Below, piece by piece: positions 55,146 through 64,000 of a stretch of DNA of 64,000 nt. The stretch is from Effrenium voratum. Lineage: Eukaryota > Sar > Dinophyceae > Suessiales > Symbiodiniaceae. Position 1 is the stretch's first letter. Each line of letters opens with the position of its first letter. Location of the stretch: NCBI GenBank assembly GCA_963377175.1, contig CAUJNA010001430.1:1-64000 (forward strand), in the 5' to 3' direction. The translations under genes and the position numbers were made by a program. The notes under the pieces are model-generated. The model did no database searches. It saw nothing but the letters and a program-made list of their open reading frames with translations, and was not told where the DNA came from.

Positions 55146-56235
55146 GATCTCTATAGTGAGACACCATTACAAAAGGGGTCCCTTTCCAGACTCAAGGGAA
55201 GCATTCGATTGCTTTTGAACAGGGGCAAAAACAAGTGACTCAACAAAATCGGCCCTTTGCCGAAATGGCACCGCTGCTTCAGCTTGCCCAGGCAAGCCAT
55301 GGCTACCCAAAAATACCCAAAACTTACGCAGGGTTGCCCAGAGAGGAACTGGATGCGTCTGAAGATGAAGGACTCCCCATAGGTGAGTTCCTTTTGGTTT
55401 TCCTTGTGCCATATGGGTTGTGTCCCAAAACACGGAGGCCCTTCAAATCACGGTTTTCCTTCGAATTCCACAAGTAATTCTAAAAACGAGTGCCCGTTGA
55501 GACGGACCCAAACACCTACCTCCGAGACAGCGGCTCGGCACCGCACCCGAAGACCTCGGCTGAGAGAAGGCCCATGAAGGTTTGGATTCCTTACAATGCC
55601 CTTTTTGGGCATGTTGAAAACAGACTAAAAGGTGGGTGGCCCGAAAGCATTACCAGCGCGCGGCGGCAGCTGGAGACTTTGTTTCGTGGCTTTGCGCACC
55701 GTTCTTTTAGCTATAGTTTAATTCCCGCAAGGTGCCGCGCTAATCCGGAGACTGCGGGACCGCAGAAAACACCAAAACCCACCTGTCAGCGCTTCTAGAC
55801 GCACGATCCTTTGCAGAGGATCACGCGCGAACCGCGGAATCGCAAAAAATGCTTCGTTTCGAGCAATCCCCGCCCTCCACACTCACGAGCTTACGACCGT
55901 GAACACGGTTGTGTGAATTCAAGCATGGTTTTCGAGTCGCTTGGGGCCTATGACTGCTCAAAAAGCTTTGCATTGAGAGCCTTATCCACCTGTCTGTGTG
56001 TCAAACTCCACTTGTCTGCGGGCCGATCTCGAGAACTCAAACATCGGTTCCGTTAACAAAAGCCAAGCCCCTTCCAAAAAGAAATCCGACGGGGGATTAA
56101 GCGAAGTTGCTTATTTACAGCCCAAAGCAACACAAAAGCATCACCCTTTCCGAGCCTCAGGGTGCACTCAAAACACGCAGGGCACTAACATGAAGTGTAA
56201 AGCCAACTGTGCGCCGGGCGGGACGTTAAGCAAAA
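55146..56235. other. No recognisable gene; two GC-rich coding-like patches
   Basis: A plus-strand scrap reads VETDPNTYLRDSGSAPHPKT (near 55500), and another reads SARRQLETLFRGFAHRSFSY (55655-55715), the latter after a CATTACCAG acceptor-like word. Neither has a reliable partner border, and both are short, so no exon is called. Confidence 0.35.
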
Positions 56236-56239
56236 CCAG

Positions 56240-56810
56240 ACTGGCGAGCTGCTCTGGCGGGATACTGGCGGGATCCACTGGCGGGATCCACTGGCGAATA
56301 CTGGCGAGCCGCTCCGGCTCGACACTGGCCTGGCCGGCAAGGGATACTCAGCTGGATATTTGGCGCGATTTATTGGTCCACTGGCGGGCTGCTCTGGTGG
56401 GGTACTCGGCGGGATCCAGCTACTCTGGTGGGATACCCACTGACGTGCTACTGCCCGGCTACTCGGCGGGATCCACTTCCACTGGCGAGCCGCTCTGGCG
56501 GGATACTCACTGGCGAGCAGGTCTGGCGGGACACTCGGCGGGATCCACTGGCCAGCTGCTCTGGTGGGATACTCGGCGGGATCCACTGACGAGCTACTCT
56601 GGCGGGATATTTGGCGGGATCCGCTGGCGAGCTACTCTGGGATGCTCAGCGGGATACTCGGTGGGATCCACTGGCGGGCTGCTCTGGTGGCGGGATCTAC
56701 TGGCAAGCCGCTCTGGCGGGATACTTGGCGGGATCCACTGGCGAGCCGCTCTGGCGGGATACTCGGCGGGATCCACTGGCCAGCTGCTCTGGCGGGATAC
56801 TGGGTGGGGG
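56240..56810. repeat. 38-bp minisatellite, about 14 copies, with repeated GGATCC
   Basis: The unit is CTCTGGCGGGATACTCGGCG, GGATCCACTGGCGAGCCG. Anchors at 56711, 56749 and 56787 are 38 bp apart. Nearly every unit carries GGATCC. The 361-codon plus-strand frame crossing it repeats only every three units because 38 is not divisible by three, so it is judged non-coding. Confidence 0.95.
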
Positions 56811-57029
56811 TGTGGTGTAGAAGCATCGCAAGCGCGGATTCTAACAACCCCTTCCTGTCGGGTGAGAAAAACACGCAGAGTCGGCACACGTTTAGCACTA
56901 CGAAACTCACGATTCTCGCAAAAGGTCGGCTTTTCGATCTCCAAGTTGGTGCAGGCCCGCCGCCTTCAAAGAGTAATTGAATTTAGACTTGTCGAGCTTC
57001 ACGTTCTTTCTTTCACCCGCAAGTTCAGA

Positions 57030-57268
57030 AGAATATATATATATATATATGGTACCCCCCAAAAAAACCAAGGTTTTGTTTGAAAACACTAGTATTTGCG
57101 GTGTTTTCTGACAAAAACCTGCATCTGCCAGAACACTCATTTTTCAAGCCATTTTCCGCAACCGCAAAAGCCTTTCATGCCAAACCCAGCCCATACTGCA
57201 ACCAAGCACTATGCTTGCATAAGGGCATACATATATATATATATATGTATATATATATATTATATAGT
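57030..57268. repeat. Two TA microsatellites and an 8-bp-arm palindrome
   Basis: TATATA runs lie at about 57033-57050 and 57228-57264. Between them GAAAACAC at about 57080 pairs with GTGTTTTC at about 57099. The intervening sequence (TAGTATTTGCG) gives the same word, in inverted form, as the CGCAAATAC near 1174. Confidence 0.75.
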
Positions 57269-57399
57269 GTAGACATTGAGAACCTCTCGTGCCAATTTCT
57301 TGTGCCAATCTCGTGTGTGACTTGCTGTTGTAGCTTGCTACACCAGCCTCTTTCATAACTTGGTCGTGCGGCTTACTATACATACCTCTCCTGCATTTC

Positions 57400-57595
57400 C
57401 CTTGTGCACCTTGCTCTAGCAATCACTTCCGCAACTTGTCAATGCAGGTTCCTAGTGCAACTTGCTAGTGCAACTCGCTGCCGCAACCCGCTGGCGCCAC
57501 TTGCTAGTGCTATCTTTGTCGTGCTATCTTGCTAGTGCTGCTGGCTAGTGCATCCTGCTAGTGAGACTTGCTGGTGTAATCCGCTCCAGGTCTTC
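57400..57595 (+). repeat. Degenerate CTTGCTAGTGCAACT repeat
   Basis: Roughly a dozen ~15-bp words such as AACTTGCTAGTGCAACTCGC, CTTGCTAGTGCTATC and CCTGCTAGTGAGACTTGCTG follow one another, with more diverged forms upstream to about 57275. Confidence 0.75.
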
Positions 57596-57599
57596 CTGA

Positions 57600-57738
57600 A
57601 GAACCTTTCGCAATGCTTTCAGGAAAACAACAACACCGCTTTGAAACCATGGGAAACCATTGCTTGGAATTTACAGGGGAATCATCAGAAACCAGGGTTT
57701 CCAGGTGCGAAATGAGTTCGCAGCCATTCACAGTTGGG
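57600..57738. mobile_element. Degenerate MITE copy of the GGATGGACGAAAT family
   Basis: Internal landmarks ACACCGCTTTGAAACCATGG and GAATTTACAGGGGAATCATC, and a right arm AGGTGCGAAATGAGTTCGCA plus GCCATTCACAG, match the family. The left terminal arm is badly eroded. Confidence 0.5.
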
Positions 57739-58085
57739 GAAACAACAAAACCCAATGATCCCAAGCTTGGTCCCTTCCGTGAGTCCTCCAGTCCAATAAC
57801 GGGCAGGGCCCGCTTTTCTTGGTGCATTTTGCTGGGAACCCTCGAAACAAAAGGACACTTTTTCTGTTCCCCTGGAGGGAAGCAGGCTGCTGGTCCTGAC
57901 TTGCATCTTTGATGGCAAAGGTGAGACATTACTGCGAGCAAGAACTTGCAAGAAATCGTCTGACATTGGCAACCCGCATGCAATAGCCATGACATCAATA
58001 TGCCGCCGTACAATGAAGAACATCTCTGCATCCTCGCATACTCCCAGCGTGTCCTGGCCTTGAGGGTCGCTAGTCAATCTTGGCG

Positions 58086-59092
58086 CTAGGGCAAGAAAAT
58101 CTGCACAGCTTGCGCAATAGGACGGCGACACAAGGGGCAAGGTCGATGAGCGAACTCCGCTGCGCATACGGAACAAACACAGGCATGCCCGCAGGGTACA
58201 AAGCAAGTGGACACTGCGCGATCGAAGCACACAGTGCATTGCGTGCCCTCGATGCCCCTAGACTCTGGAACTGGTCGTGGTAACGAATCGTGGCCATGAA
58301 AAGTTGCAATGTAGCATTCAGGACATTGGCAGCCGTTGGTGGGTCCGCACCGCCCATCGCAGTTACAGGAAGTTGCAGTATTGTGCCCGTTCCACCGATG
58401 AGGGCCATCATGGTAAGCACCGCGTCCAACATCACGACCACAATATAGGCGGTTTTCCGAACCTCTCACTGCTGTTGGGCCGAAGGTTGCAACGTAGCAT
58501 TCTGAACATTGGCAGCCGTTGCTTGGCCCACACAGTCCATCGCAGTTACAGGAAGTTGCAGTATTGTGCCCGTTCCATCGACGAGGGCCATCATGGTAAG
58601 CATCGCGTCCAACACACGACCACAATATAGGCGGTTTTCCGAACCTCTCACTGCTGTTGGGCCGAAGGTTGCAATGTAGCATTCAGGACATTGGCAGCCG
58701 TTGGTGGGTCCGCACCGCCCATCGCAGTTACAGGAAGTTGCAGTATTGTGCCCGTTCCACCGATGAGGGCCATCATGGTAAGCACCGCGTCCAACATCAC
58801 GACCACAATATAGGCGGTTTTCCGAACCTCTCACTGCTGTTGGGCCGAAGGTTGCAACGTAGCATTCTGAACATTGGCAGCCGTTGCTTGGCCCACACAG
58901 TCCATCGCAGTTACAGGAAGTTGCAGTATTGTGCCCGTTCCATCGACGAGGGCCATCATGGTAAGCATCGCGTCCAACACGACGACCACAATATAGGCGA
59001 TTTTCCGCAGCTCGCCGCATACAGCCAAGCCAAGGTGGGATGGAACGGCTGCAAGGCAGTTCTTGAGAGCTGACAAAGGGCAATGATTGCAC
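58086..59092 (-). pseudogene. RING-type E3 ubiquitin ligase with four Cys-rich modules, split by a 1-base frameshift
   Basis: The C-terminal part (58125-58238) is a C3HC4 RING: C-x2-C-x11-C-x-H-x3-C-x2-C-x8-C-x2-C, containing FVPCGHACVCSVC and CPLCRR, 13 residues before the stop. The compact PCGH form resembles IAP/MUL1-type RINGs, so it probably binds an E2 and promotes ubiquitin transfer. Upstream lie four ~61-residue modules with YCGR, WNGH and C-x-C-x3-C-x5-C-x-C-x2-C (CNCDGRCGPTNGCQCPEC), probably zinc-binding. Modules 1 and 3 counted from the 5' end are near-identical, as are 2 and 4, so a two-module block of ~365 bp was duplicated. Near 58606-58616 one copy lacks one base, which shifts the frame between the second and third modules; the two frames together would span about 335 codons. 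No ATG is seen at the 5' edge. A good acceptor (TTGCCCTTTGTCAG) ends at 59070, so this is probably a last exon. It may be a pseudogene, a sequencing error, or a locus with an unrecognised splice. Confidence 0.72.
58303..59035 (-). repeat. Four tandem 183-bp units inside the RING locus
   Basis: Units start at about 58303, 58486, 58668 and 58851 on the plus strand, the last truncated. Spacing is 183, 182 and 183 bp; the 182 reflects the one-base deletion. Unlike the satellites in this window, the period is a multiple of three and amino-acid identity is preserved. Confidence 0.95.
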
Positions 59093-60900
59093 TGTACATC
59101 ATCGCAAAGCCGTCATGTGGCGCTTCGGTCTTCGGTGACCCAATAATGCAGCTCAAACTGCACCAAAATCAGTTCCCAATCAGATAGCAGGGTGCCCTTT
59201 TGTTGTGCCTGTCCTGCTCGTCTCGAGCGAAGCCCCATAGAAAACAATTGTCCAAAGGTGAGCTTCTGCTAGACCCCACCGTCAGAAGGGTGAGATATAT
59301 CCAATCAGAACGCGCCGGGTCCACTAGAGACATCTTCGAGGTTACTCTTCAAATGCTGTGCTCAAGGGAAACCACTTAAATTTAAGTATTCTTGATTGAA
59401 CACCCCGAAATGCAATCATTTTCACCCAGAATAGAGGTTATCCTCTGGGAGCCCAAGAGTGCGGTTGGGGCTCTGCTTCTGGAAACCCCAGGATCAATGA
59501 AGCCCCGGTTGATTTTGATTGGGGACAAGTCGGGGTTGCTACTGGAAAACACACAAAACACACAGAAACACACACACAAACACACATTTACTCACTGTGA
59601 CATTCGGGACGCATTGGTGTTTCTTTGCGTAGGGAAGCCACAAAGACATGTGATGCTTTTAACGCATTCCTTGAGTTTCATCAATGAAAGCACGCGGGAG
59701 ATTCCCGAGGCTCGCGAAGAAAACATCCAAAAGGGTTCCATCGGAACGGTCCCCAACCCTTAGTCCTTTCATCCAACAAAACGGGATCTCACTTGGATGT
59801 TTGGAACAGCTTGGCAAGTCAGCAATTAGGCAAGTCTCCAAAATGGAGTAAACCCCTACACTAGGACAATTGCAGGTAGAGTGCGCAACCTGCACGTCCT
59901 ACCACTTTCCAGGTTCAGGCATGGTCTGAGCCCAATAAAAGTAGACCAGCGTGAGCTTTTCAAAAAGGTTTGTTGGGACCCTTATGGTGAGCCTCCAAAA
60001 ACACGAAAAACAAGACGCAGGCAGCTTCGCGAGGCTGAAACAAGCAAAGGGGCCGGGAGATCTTATTCTCGATCACCTCGGGCCGGCGTGACTCTTCATC
60101 TCTGGGGACTCACCTCTTTGTGCAGCGGCTTGCTGCGTTTCTCCAAAAAGGTTGATTGACTTACTAGTGGTTTCCCTGAACATCGCCACTTGAGGCTCCA
60201 AAAAGAAAAATGGCTCGGAAACCCAAAGGGCGTCTCAAAACGGTGAACCCTTTTCAGGAAACACAAAGAAAAGCGCCACCTGTCTTTGGGTCCTCAATCT
60301 TGAAAGATCCAACCTGCATCGGCCTCGGTGTCAAGTACCTGTCTGAAACAGTTTGAATAAGCTTTGTGTTGAAGATTCAAAAAACAACAGGTGGTCCTTT
60401 GCATCGGATTAAAGGTCCCATGGCAAGTAGGAACTCTGCTGCATCGCATCTGCACGTGTTTGGCAGGGTGCTTCCTAGCGGAGTACATGACTCAACGACC
60501 CCCCCCAGTGTCCTTATGAGGGAATTAACATCAAGGTGCTAGTGCCTGACCTTGAACCAGCCGATATAGTCACCGTGATCATTGTGGGAAGGATGCAGGG
60601 TGCCCTGCCCAAGCATGGGGTACGTTTTCATTTGCATTGCTGCTGACTCTCTCAGCATAACTTAAGTCGGAAAGTTGGAAATTGGACACCCCAGTCAAGT
60701 ACCGTGGTGTCTGGTCTTAGACCCCCCGCAAAAGTGTTTTCGATTGCTAGGTGGGAAGCCTGTCATGTTCTCAAAAGGTCAACCAAGTCGTGGCTGGCGT
60801 TCTTTTTCTGTGTTGAGGCCCGTACCACCTCCTCATCTTCCTGCGAGGCCGTAAAGGCAATGCATGAACATCAACTTGCCGATTCAAAATCCCCAGGGCC
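59093..60900. other. No recognisable gene; CA microsatellite at 59548-59588
   Basis: Mixed sequence. A plus-strand stretch near 59950-60060 reads VDQRELFKKVCWDPYGEPPK then TRKTRRRQLREAETSKG and contains a TATG/GTGAGC donor-like word. It could include a small exon but is not called. ACACACAAACAC runs lie at 59548-59588. Confidence 0.35.
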
Positions 60901-62459
60901 TAATTAGTCACAAATCCGTGACTGGTTGGTCATCTTCTTGATCCGTAGTCAGCGCTGCAACTTGTGGGCCAAAACTGCATGTTGGAGCATGGACAATCCA
61001 TGCAACCCATCAAACTGTCATCTGCAAACCACATAATCTAATCCGTAATCCGCATAATACGCAATCTGTTAATCATTGTGGATTAGGTCTTGAACAAGCT
61101 CGAATCATTAGTCGACCCTGTATATGGTCTTTTTGATTTATAACGTGTTCCCCTTTCGAGGGACTCCTTCACTTTCAACTGAGTTGCACGCCCTTATTCT
61201 GCCAAGCCCGGGGTCAACATTTTTGTAAGACCGACGAGTCAAGGGCTCACAGCGTGTCGAGTTGACAGGCCGAACGCAGTTTGAGGCCAGTTGCCGATAC
61301 GAGACTAGAAAGCTTCCTTGCAACAGCCTTCATCTGGGTCTCTTTTTTTGAGGGTTCCAGTTTAATGGTCTGCCCAGGTTGACATAAGGGTGTGTCTGTT
61401 TTAGGTTTTACGGGCCTTTTGGGTGGTTTTAAAGGTGGGCCGAAAAGGAAACACACATTTTTGGGTCCCCGAAAAAAAGACACACACACGCACACACACT
61501 CTCACTCACACGTAAAATGTCAAACCGCTTGCCACCTGGGCAACTGCGCTTGCCTTCAGGAAATCACTGTAGATCTGCTCAGGGTCTTTTTAGATTCAAA
61601 CACACAATTATTGGTCAGCCTAAACTGGTCTCCCCCGAATTAATGCTGTGAACAGTTGCTAGAGAAACCATTGGACATGTGTGACGCTCCACGTGAAAGT
61701 CCCTCAAACTCCCCAAACCCATTCCCACGGAACCTGAGGAATTGGTGAATCGGTCGGGTGGGTCCCTGTCCGGGGGTTCGAAAAAGGGAACAAGAAGAAA
61801 CCCTGGTTGAAGCAAAGTGGATTTCTAGCCCTCTCCTCGATACCCTTGACGCCATCTGCCGCATAGCCTCACGGCGAGCCGCGAGTTGGCTTGCGTAAAC
61901 CCTTGATGGATTTGGGCTAACTTTAAGGAAGACCGTACCTTACCCCTTAAAACTCCAAGGATTGGGGAAGTTAACCTTTTACAGACATATAGCCCATGTT
62001 ACCCAAAAAGTTGAAAAGTTGTGTTTTTAAGAGGTAAGGTACTGATTTACCCCCATGTGAGCTGGTTGTCATTTCTTAAATGGATGTGAGCCATGCTGAA
62101 CTCCTGCGTTGACTGCCAAGGGCATTGTGAAATTCGGGCTTGTCCCTTTTTCTTGAGAATTTTGCAAGTTTTCAATGTGCTTCAAATGTATCATATAAAA
62201 ATCAGGATACCAAGCTAGTAAGCTGTTGGCAATTTAGGATCTAGGATTTTACCCAATTATATTTCCCCCCCTAGGTGGAGTTCATCCTATTATTTAGTGG
62301 GTTACTTAACTTGGCCAACCTCCCAGTGCCAGTCAAAGGCTCCCGACATTGAGTGGCAAGAAATGCTGTCTCCTCACGTCCTGCGGACTTGCGGTGGTCA
62401 ACACGTACCTATGCAAGTCGTGGAGGCACCCGCCAGTTTGGTTGTGACATGGGCGTGCC
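60901..62459. other. No recognisable feature; CA/CT microsatellite at 61479-61512
   Basis: Mixed sequence that becomes AT-richer toward 62000-62280. Repeated CGTAATCCGCATAATCC-like words lie near 61036-61075. No open frame above about 85 codons was found. Confidence 0.45.
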
Positions 62460-62801
62460 TCAAAAATAGAAACCCCGAATAACGGTGGTTCTTCTTTGCG
62501 CTTGTTCCAAAACCGTCCCAAAACTGGGCACCCTCCAACAAAAGACCCACCCACATGTCTTCCTGGAAGGTTTAGCCAAGCGGTAACAGAACTCTGCATG
62601 CTGACCATTGCCTGTGCTGACATCTTGCCAGTGAGTGAAAATGAATTCCTCGGCGTTTGCCTCTACCAAATACAACAAATCATGGATTCTGGTCCAAATT
62701 TTTCGGACCTTTACTTGTAAAAGCTCATCAACCAATCCCGAACCAGGTTGCCATAGACCTTGCGCCACGCAGCTTCCGGCTTTTGTCTTCAAACAGGACA
62801 T
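62460..62801 (-). CDS. Candidate exon region, unrecognised, with two coding-like frames
   Basis: One minus-strand frame reads VKVRKIWTRIHDLLYLVEAN then AEEFIFTHWQDVSTGNG. Immediately upstream in another frame lies EAAWRKVYGNLVRDWLMSFY, ending at a good CAA/GTAAAG donor. Both have convincing globular composition. If the upstream one is an exon, the other is intronic; alternatively a small indel has separated two parts of one frame. No domain was recognised. A possible first exon on the same strand lies about 0.9 kb upstream (63609-63746), so a short minus-strand gene across 62.5-63.75 kb is possible. Confidence 0.25.
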   Translation of the reverse strand: MSCLKTKAGSCVAQGLWQPGSGLVDELLQVKVRKIWTRIHDLLYLVEANAEEFIFTHWQDVSTGNGQHAEFCYRLAKPSRKTCGWVFCWRVPSFGTVLEQAQRRTTVIRGFYF

Positions 62802-63608
62802 TTGGAACTCGACAGCTGATTTGCTAGCCTCAAGGGCGCTGGACGCTGAAATGACTTGAATTTCAACATGAACTATCGGTAGCTAACGAATGGTATGCGA
62901 GCATAGGTTAAGTTTGGAGCCTGAGAGGTGCTCAACGTCAGATTCTCCCCGAGAGTTGTCCAGTCCTTTTGGCGCCTCAGGAATCACCTCGGCACTAGGC
63001 TTATGGCGACAAATCGTCTGAGTCAAGGATTCCAAGGATGGAAGCTGACCTCTGAGTCACTGAGAAAGGACGCACAATTATCAGATTGGAACCGTCGGCA
63101 GACTGAACATTAGCCCGATGCAAAGCAATATCCTGCAAGATGATTGCTGGTTCTGAGATTATGAAGGAGGAACCAGGCAATCACTCTACCCTACTTGGAT
63201 GGCATGGCAGGGGTGGGGCTGGGGGGGGGGAGCTGGGCATGGTGTGCATCCCTCGACTCAAGGCTGTTCAAAGCGAAAAGCTCAAGATGCAATGCCCCAA
63301 CCACGTTCGGAGTGTGTACGAATTTGGAATGCATATGCATTTTGTTGGGAGGTATTCAAAGGAAAACCAAAGGGCAACTAAAAGGAAACAAGCAGACATC
63401 AAAAGAAAATACACCATCTTTAGAAGGCCCATCTTTGAGAATGGCACATGTTGTTTCTTGCGATTGATTGATTAGACTTGGCCCTGCTCCAAAAAGCACT
63501 GGAATAGCGTGGGCAAGAAGCTGGCTATATGAACCAACCTCAACAATTCGACGATACGGAAAAAATGGGCTTTGACGTGTATTCCCAGAGCATAACACTA
63601 GCTGAGAC
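62802..63608. other. No recognisable feature
   Basis: Mixed sequence with a G-run near 63220 and overlapping plus-strand frames of 60-110 codons that lack domain character. It would be intron if the flanking minus-strand candidates belong together. Confidence 0.4.
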
Positions 63609-63746
63609 CTGCGCCGCCGGCACTGTCTCATCGTCGCTGACAGGTTCCTGCCGTTCTGGGAAAGACTGGGTCTGCACCATGGGAAGCGGGCCAACTTTGA
63701 ATTGTCTCATCTTAAACATATCTCTCGTGTACACCGCAGGTGACAT
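63609..63746 (-). CDS. Candidate first coding exon, unrecognised
   Basis: It starts with a true ATG on the minus strand and ends at GCGCAG/GTCTCA, a good donor, after exactly 46 codons (phase 0). The product reads MSPAVYTRDMFKMRQFKVGP, then LPMVQTQSFPERQEPVSDDE and TVPAAQ. That is a plausible soluble N-terminus with no signal peptide or membrane segment. The frame remains open past the donor, to about 63540. An opposite-strand frame is also open but has poorer composition. The partner exon may be at 62.5-62.8 kb. Confidence 0.3.
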
Positions 63747-64000
63747 GTCGCCGCTGGCCCTTGGCGGGTTTTTAATCTTGTACCTGTGTTTGACAAAGAC
63801 ATGTCAGTAGTCAAGCTTTTTCTTTGTTGCCTCTCCTTGATATGATGCATGTTCAACGAAGCATTGCTCTGCAGTCACTCATCTTGATCTGACTGACCAC
63901 AGCCTTGCTGGAACCTTGTGAGTGTTTCAATTCAATGATTCATATTGCTTCATTTTGCTTTGTCGATGCAAGCCGCGGTCAAACTATGCATTCCATAACG
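63747..64000. other. No recognisable feature at the right edge
   Basis: Short mixed-composition sequence. If the candidate at 63609-63746 is a first exon, this would hold its 5' UTR and promoter, but no core promoter element was recognised. Confidence 0.4.

Noticed and set aside
55998..57083. 361-codon plus-strand frame
   Set aside because: Most of it is the 38-bp minisatellite read in rotating frames, and the flanking parts show no domain.

Overview
The window looks like nuclear DNA of a eukaryote with a large, repeat-rich, gene-poor genome, most plausibly a microalga or other protist. No compact bacterial or viral gene order, rRNA, tRNA, CRISPR array or intact transposase or reverse transcriptase was recognised. 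Candidate coding pieces are short, relatively GC-rich and bounded by AG and GT dinucleotides, as expected of small exons in long introns or intergenic DNA. The lineage cannot be fixed. A 19-residue chlorophyll-binding-like motif (19562-19617) hints at a photosynthetic host, but it is too short to rely on.

Layout. 1-5.5 kb is almost all simple or tandem repeat: an AGCCC/AAC array, a 56-bp minisatellite, a 1-kb polypurine GA tract, a CGCGAAGCC field, an AT-rich island, and ACA/CCA repeats. 8.6-9.8 kb holds a 61-bp minisatellite between two 32-bp direct repeats. 10.73-13.15 kb is a satellite block closed by ~55-bp inverted repeats. 13-34 kb is mostly unique-looking sequence with MITE-like elements and scattered exon candidates. 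34.8-39.4 kb is a ~23-copy, 205-bp satellite with a 1,044-bp higher-order periodicity. 39.4-56 kb is again mostly unique, with dispersed repeat families, a perfect 164-bp tandem duplication and a ~130-bp array. 56.2-56.8 kb is a 38-bp array. 58.1-59.1 kb is the one clear protein-coding locus.

That locus, on the minus strand, encodes four 61-residue cysteine-rich modules followed by a C-terminal C3HC4 RING finger, so it is probably an E3 ubiquitin ligase. A one-base deletion splits the frame, so it is either a pseudogene or contains a sequence error. Its repeat period (183 bp) is a multiple of three. The large satellites (205, 61, 56, 43 and 38 bp) are not, which separates coding from non-coding repetition here.

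The rest is a set of low-confidence exon candidates: a transmembrane segment at 27.8 kb, a channel-like hydrophobic piece at 26.8 kb, a possible cytochrome P450 fragment at 33.2-33.5 kb, and a possible first exon at 63.6-63.7 kb. At least four dispersed short repeat families were found by eye. No operon or multi-gene system can be supported.
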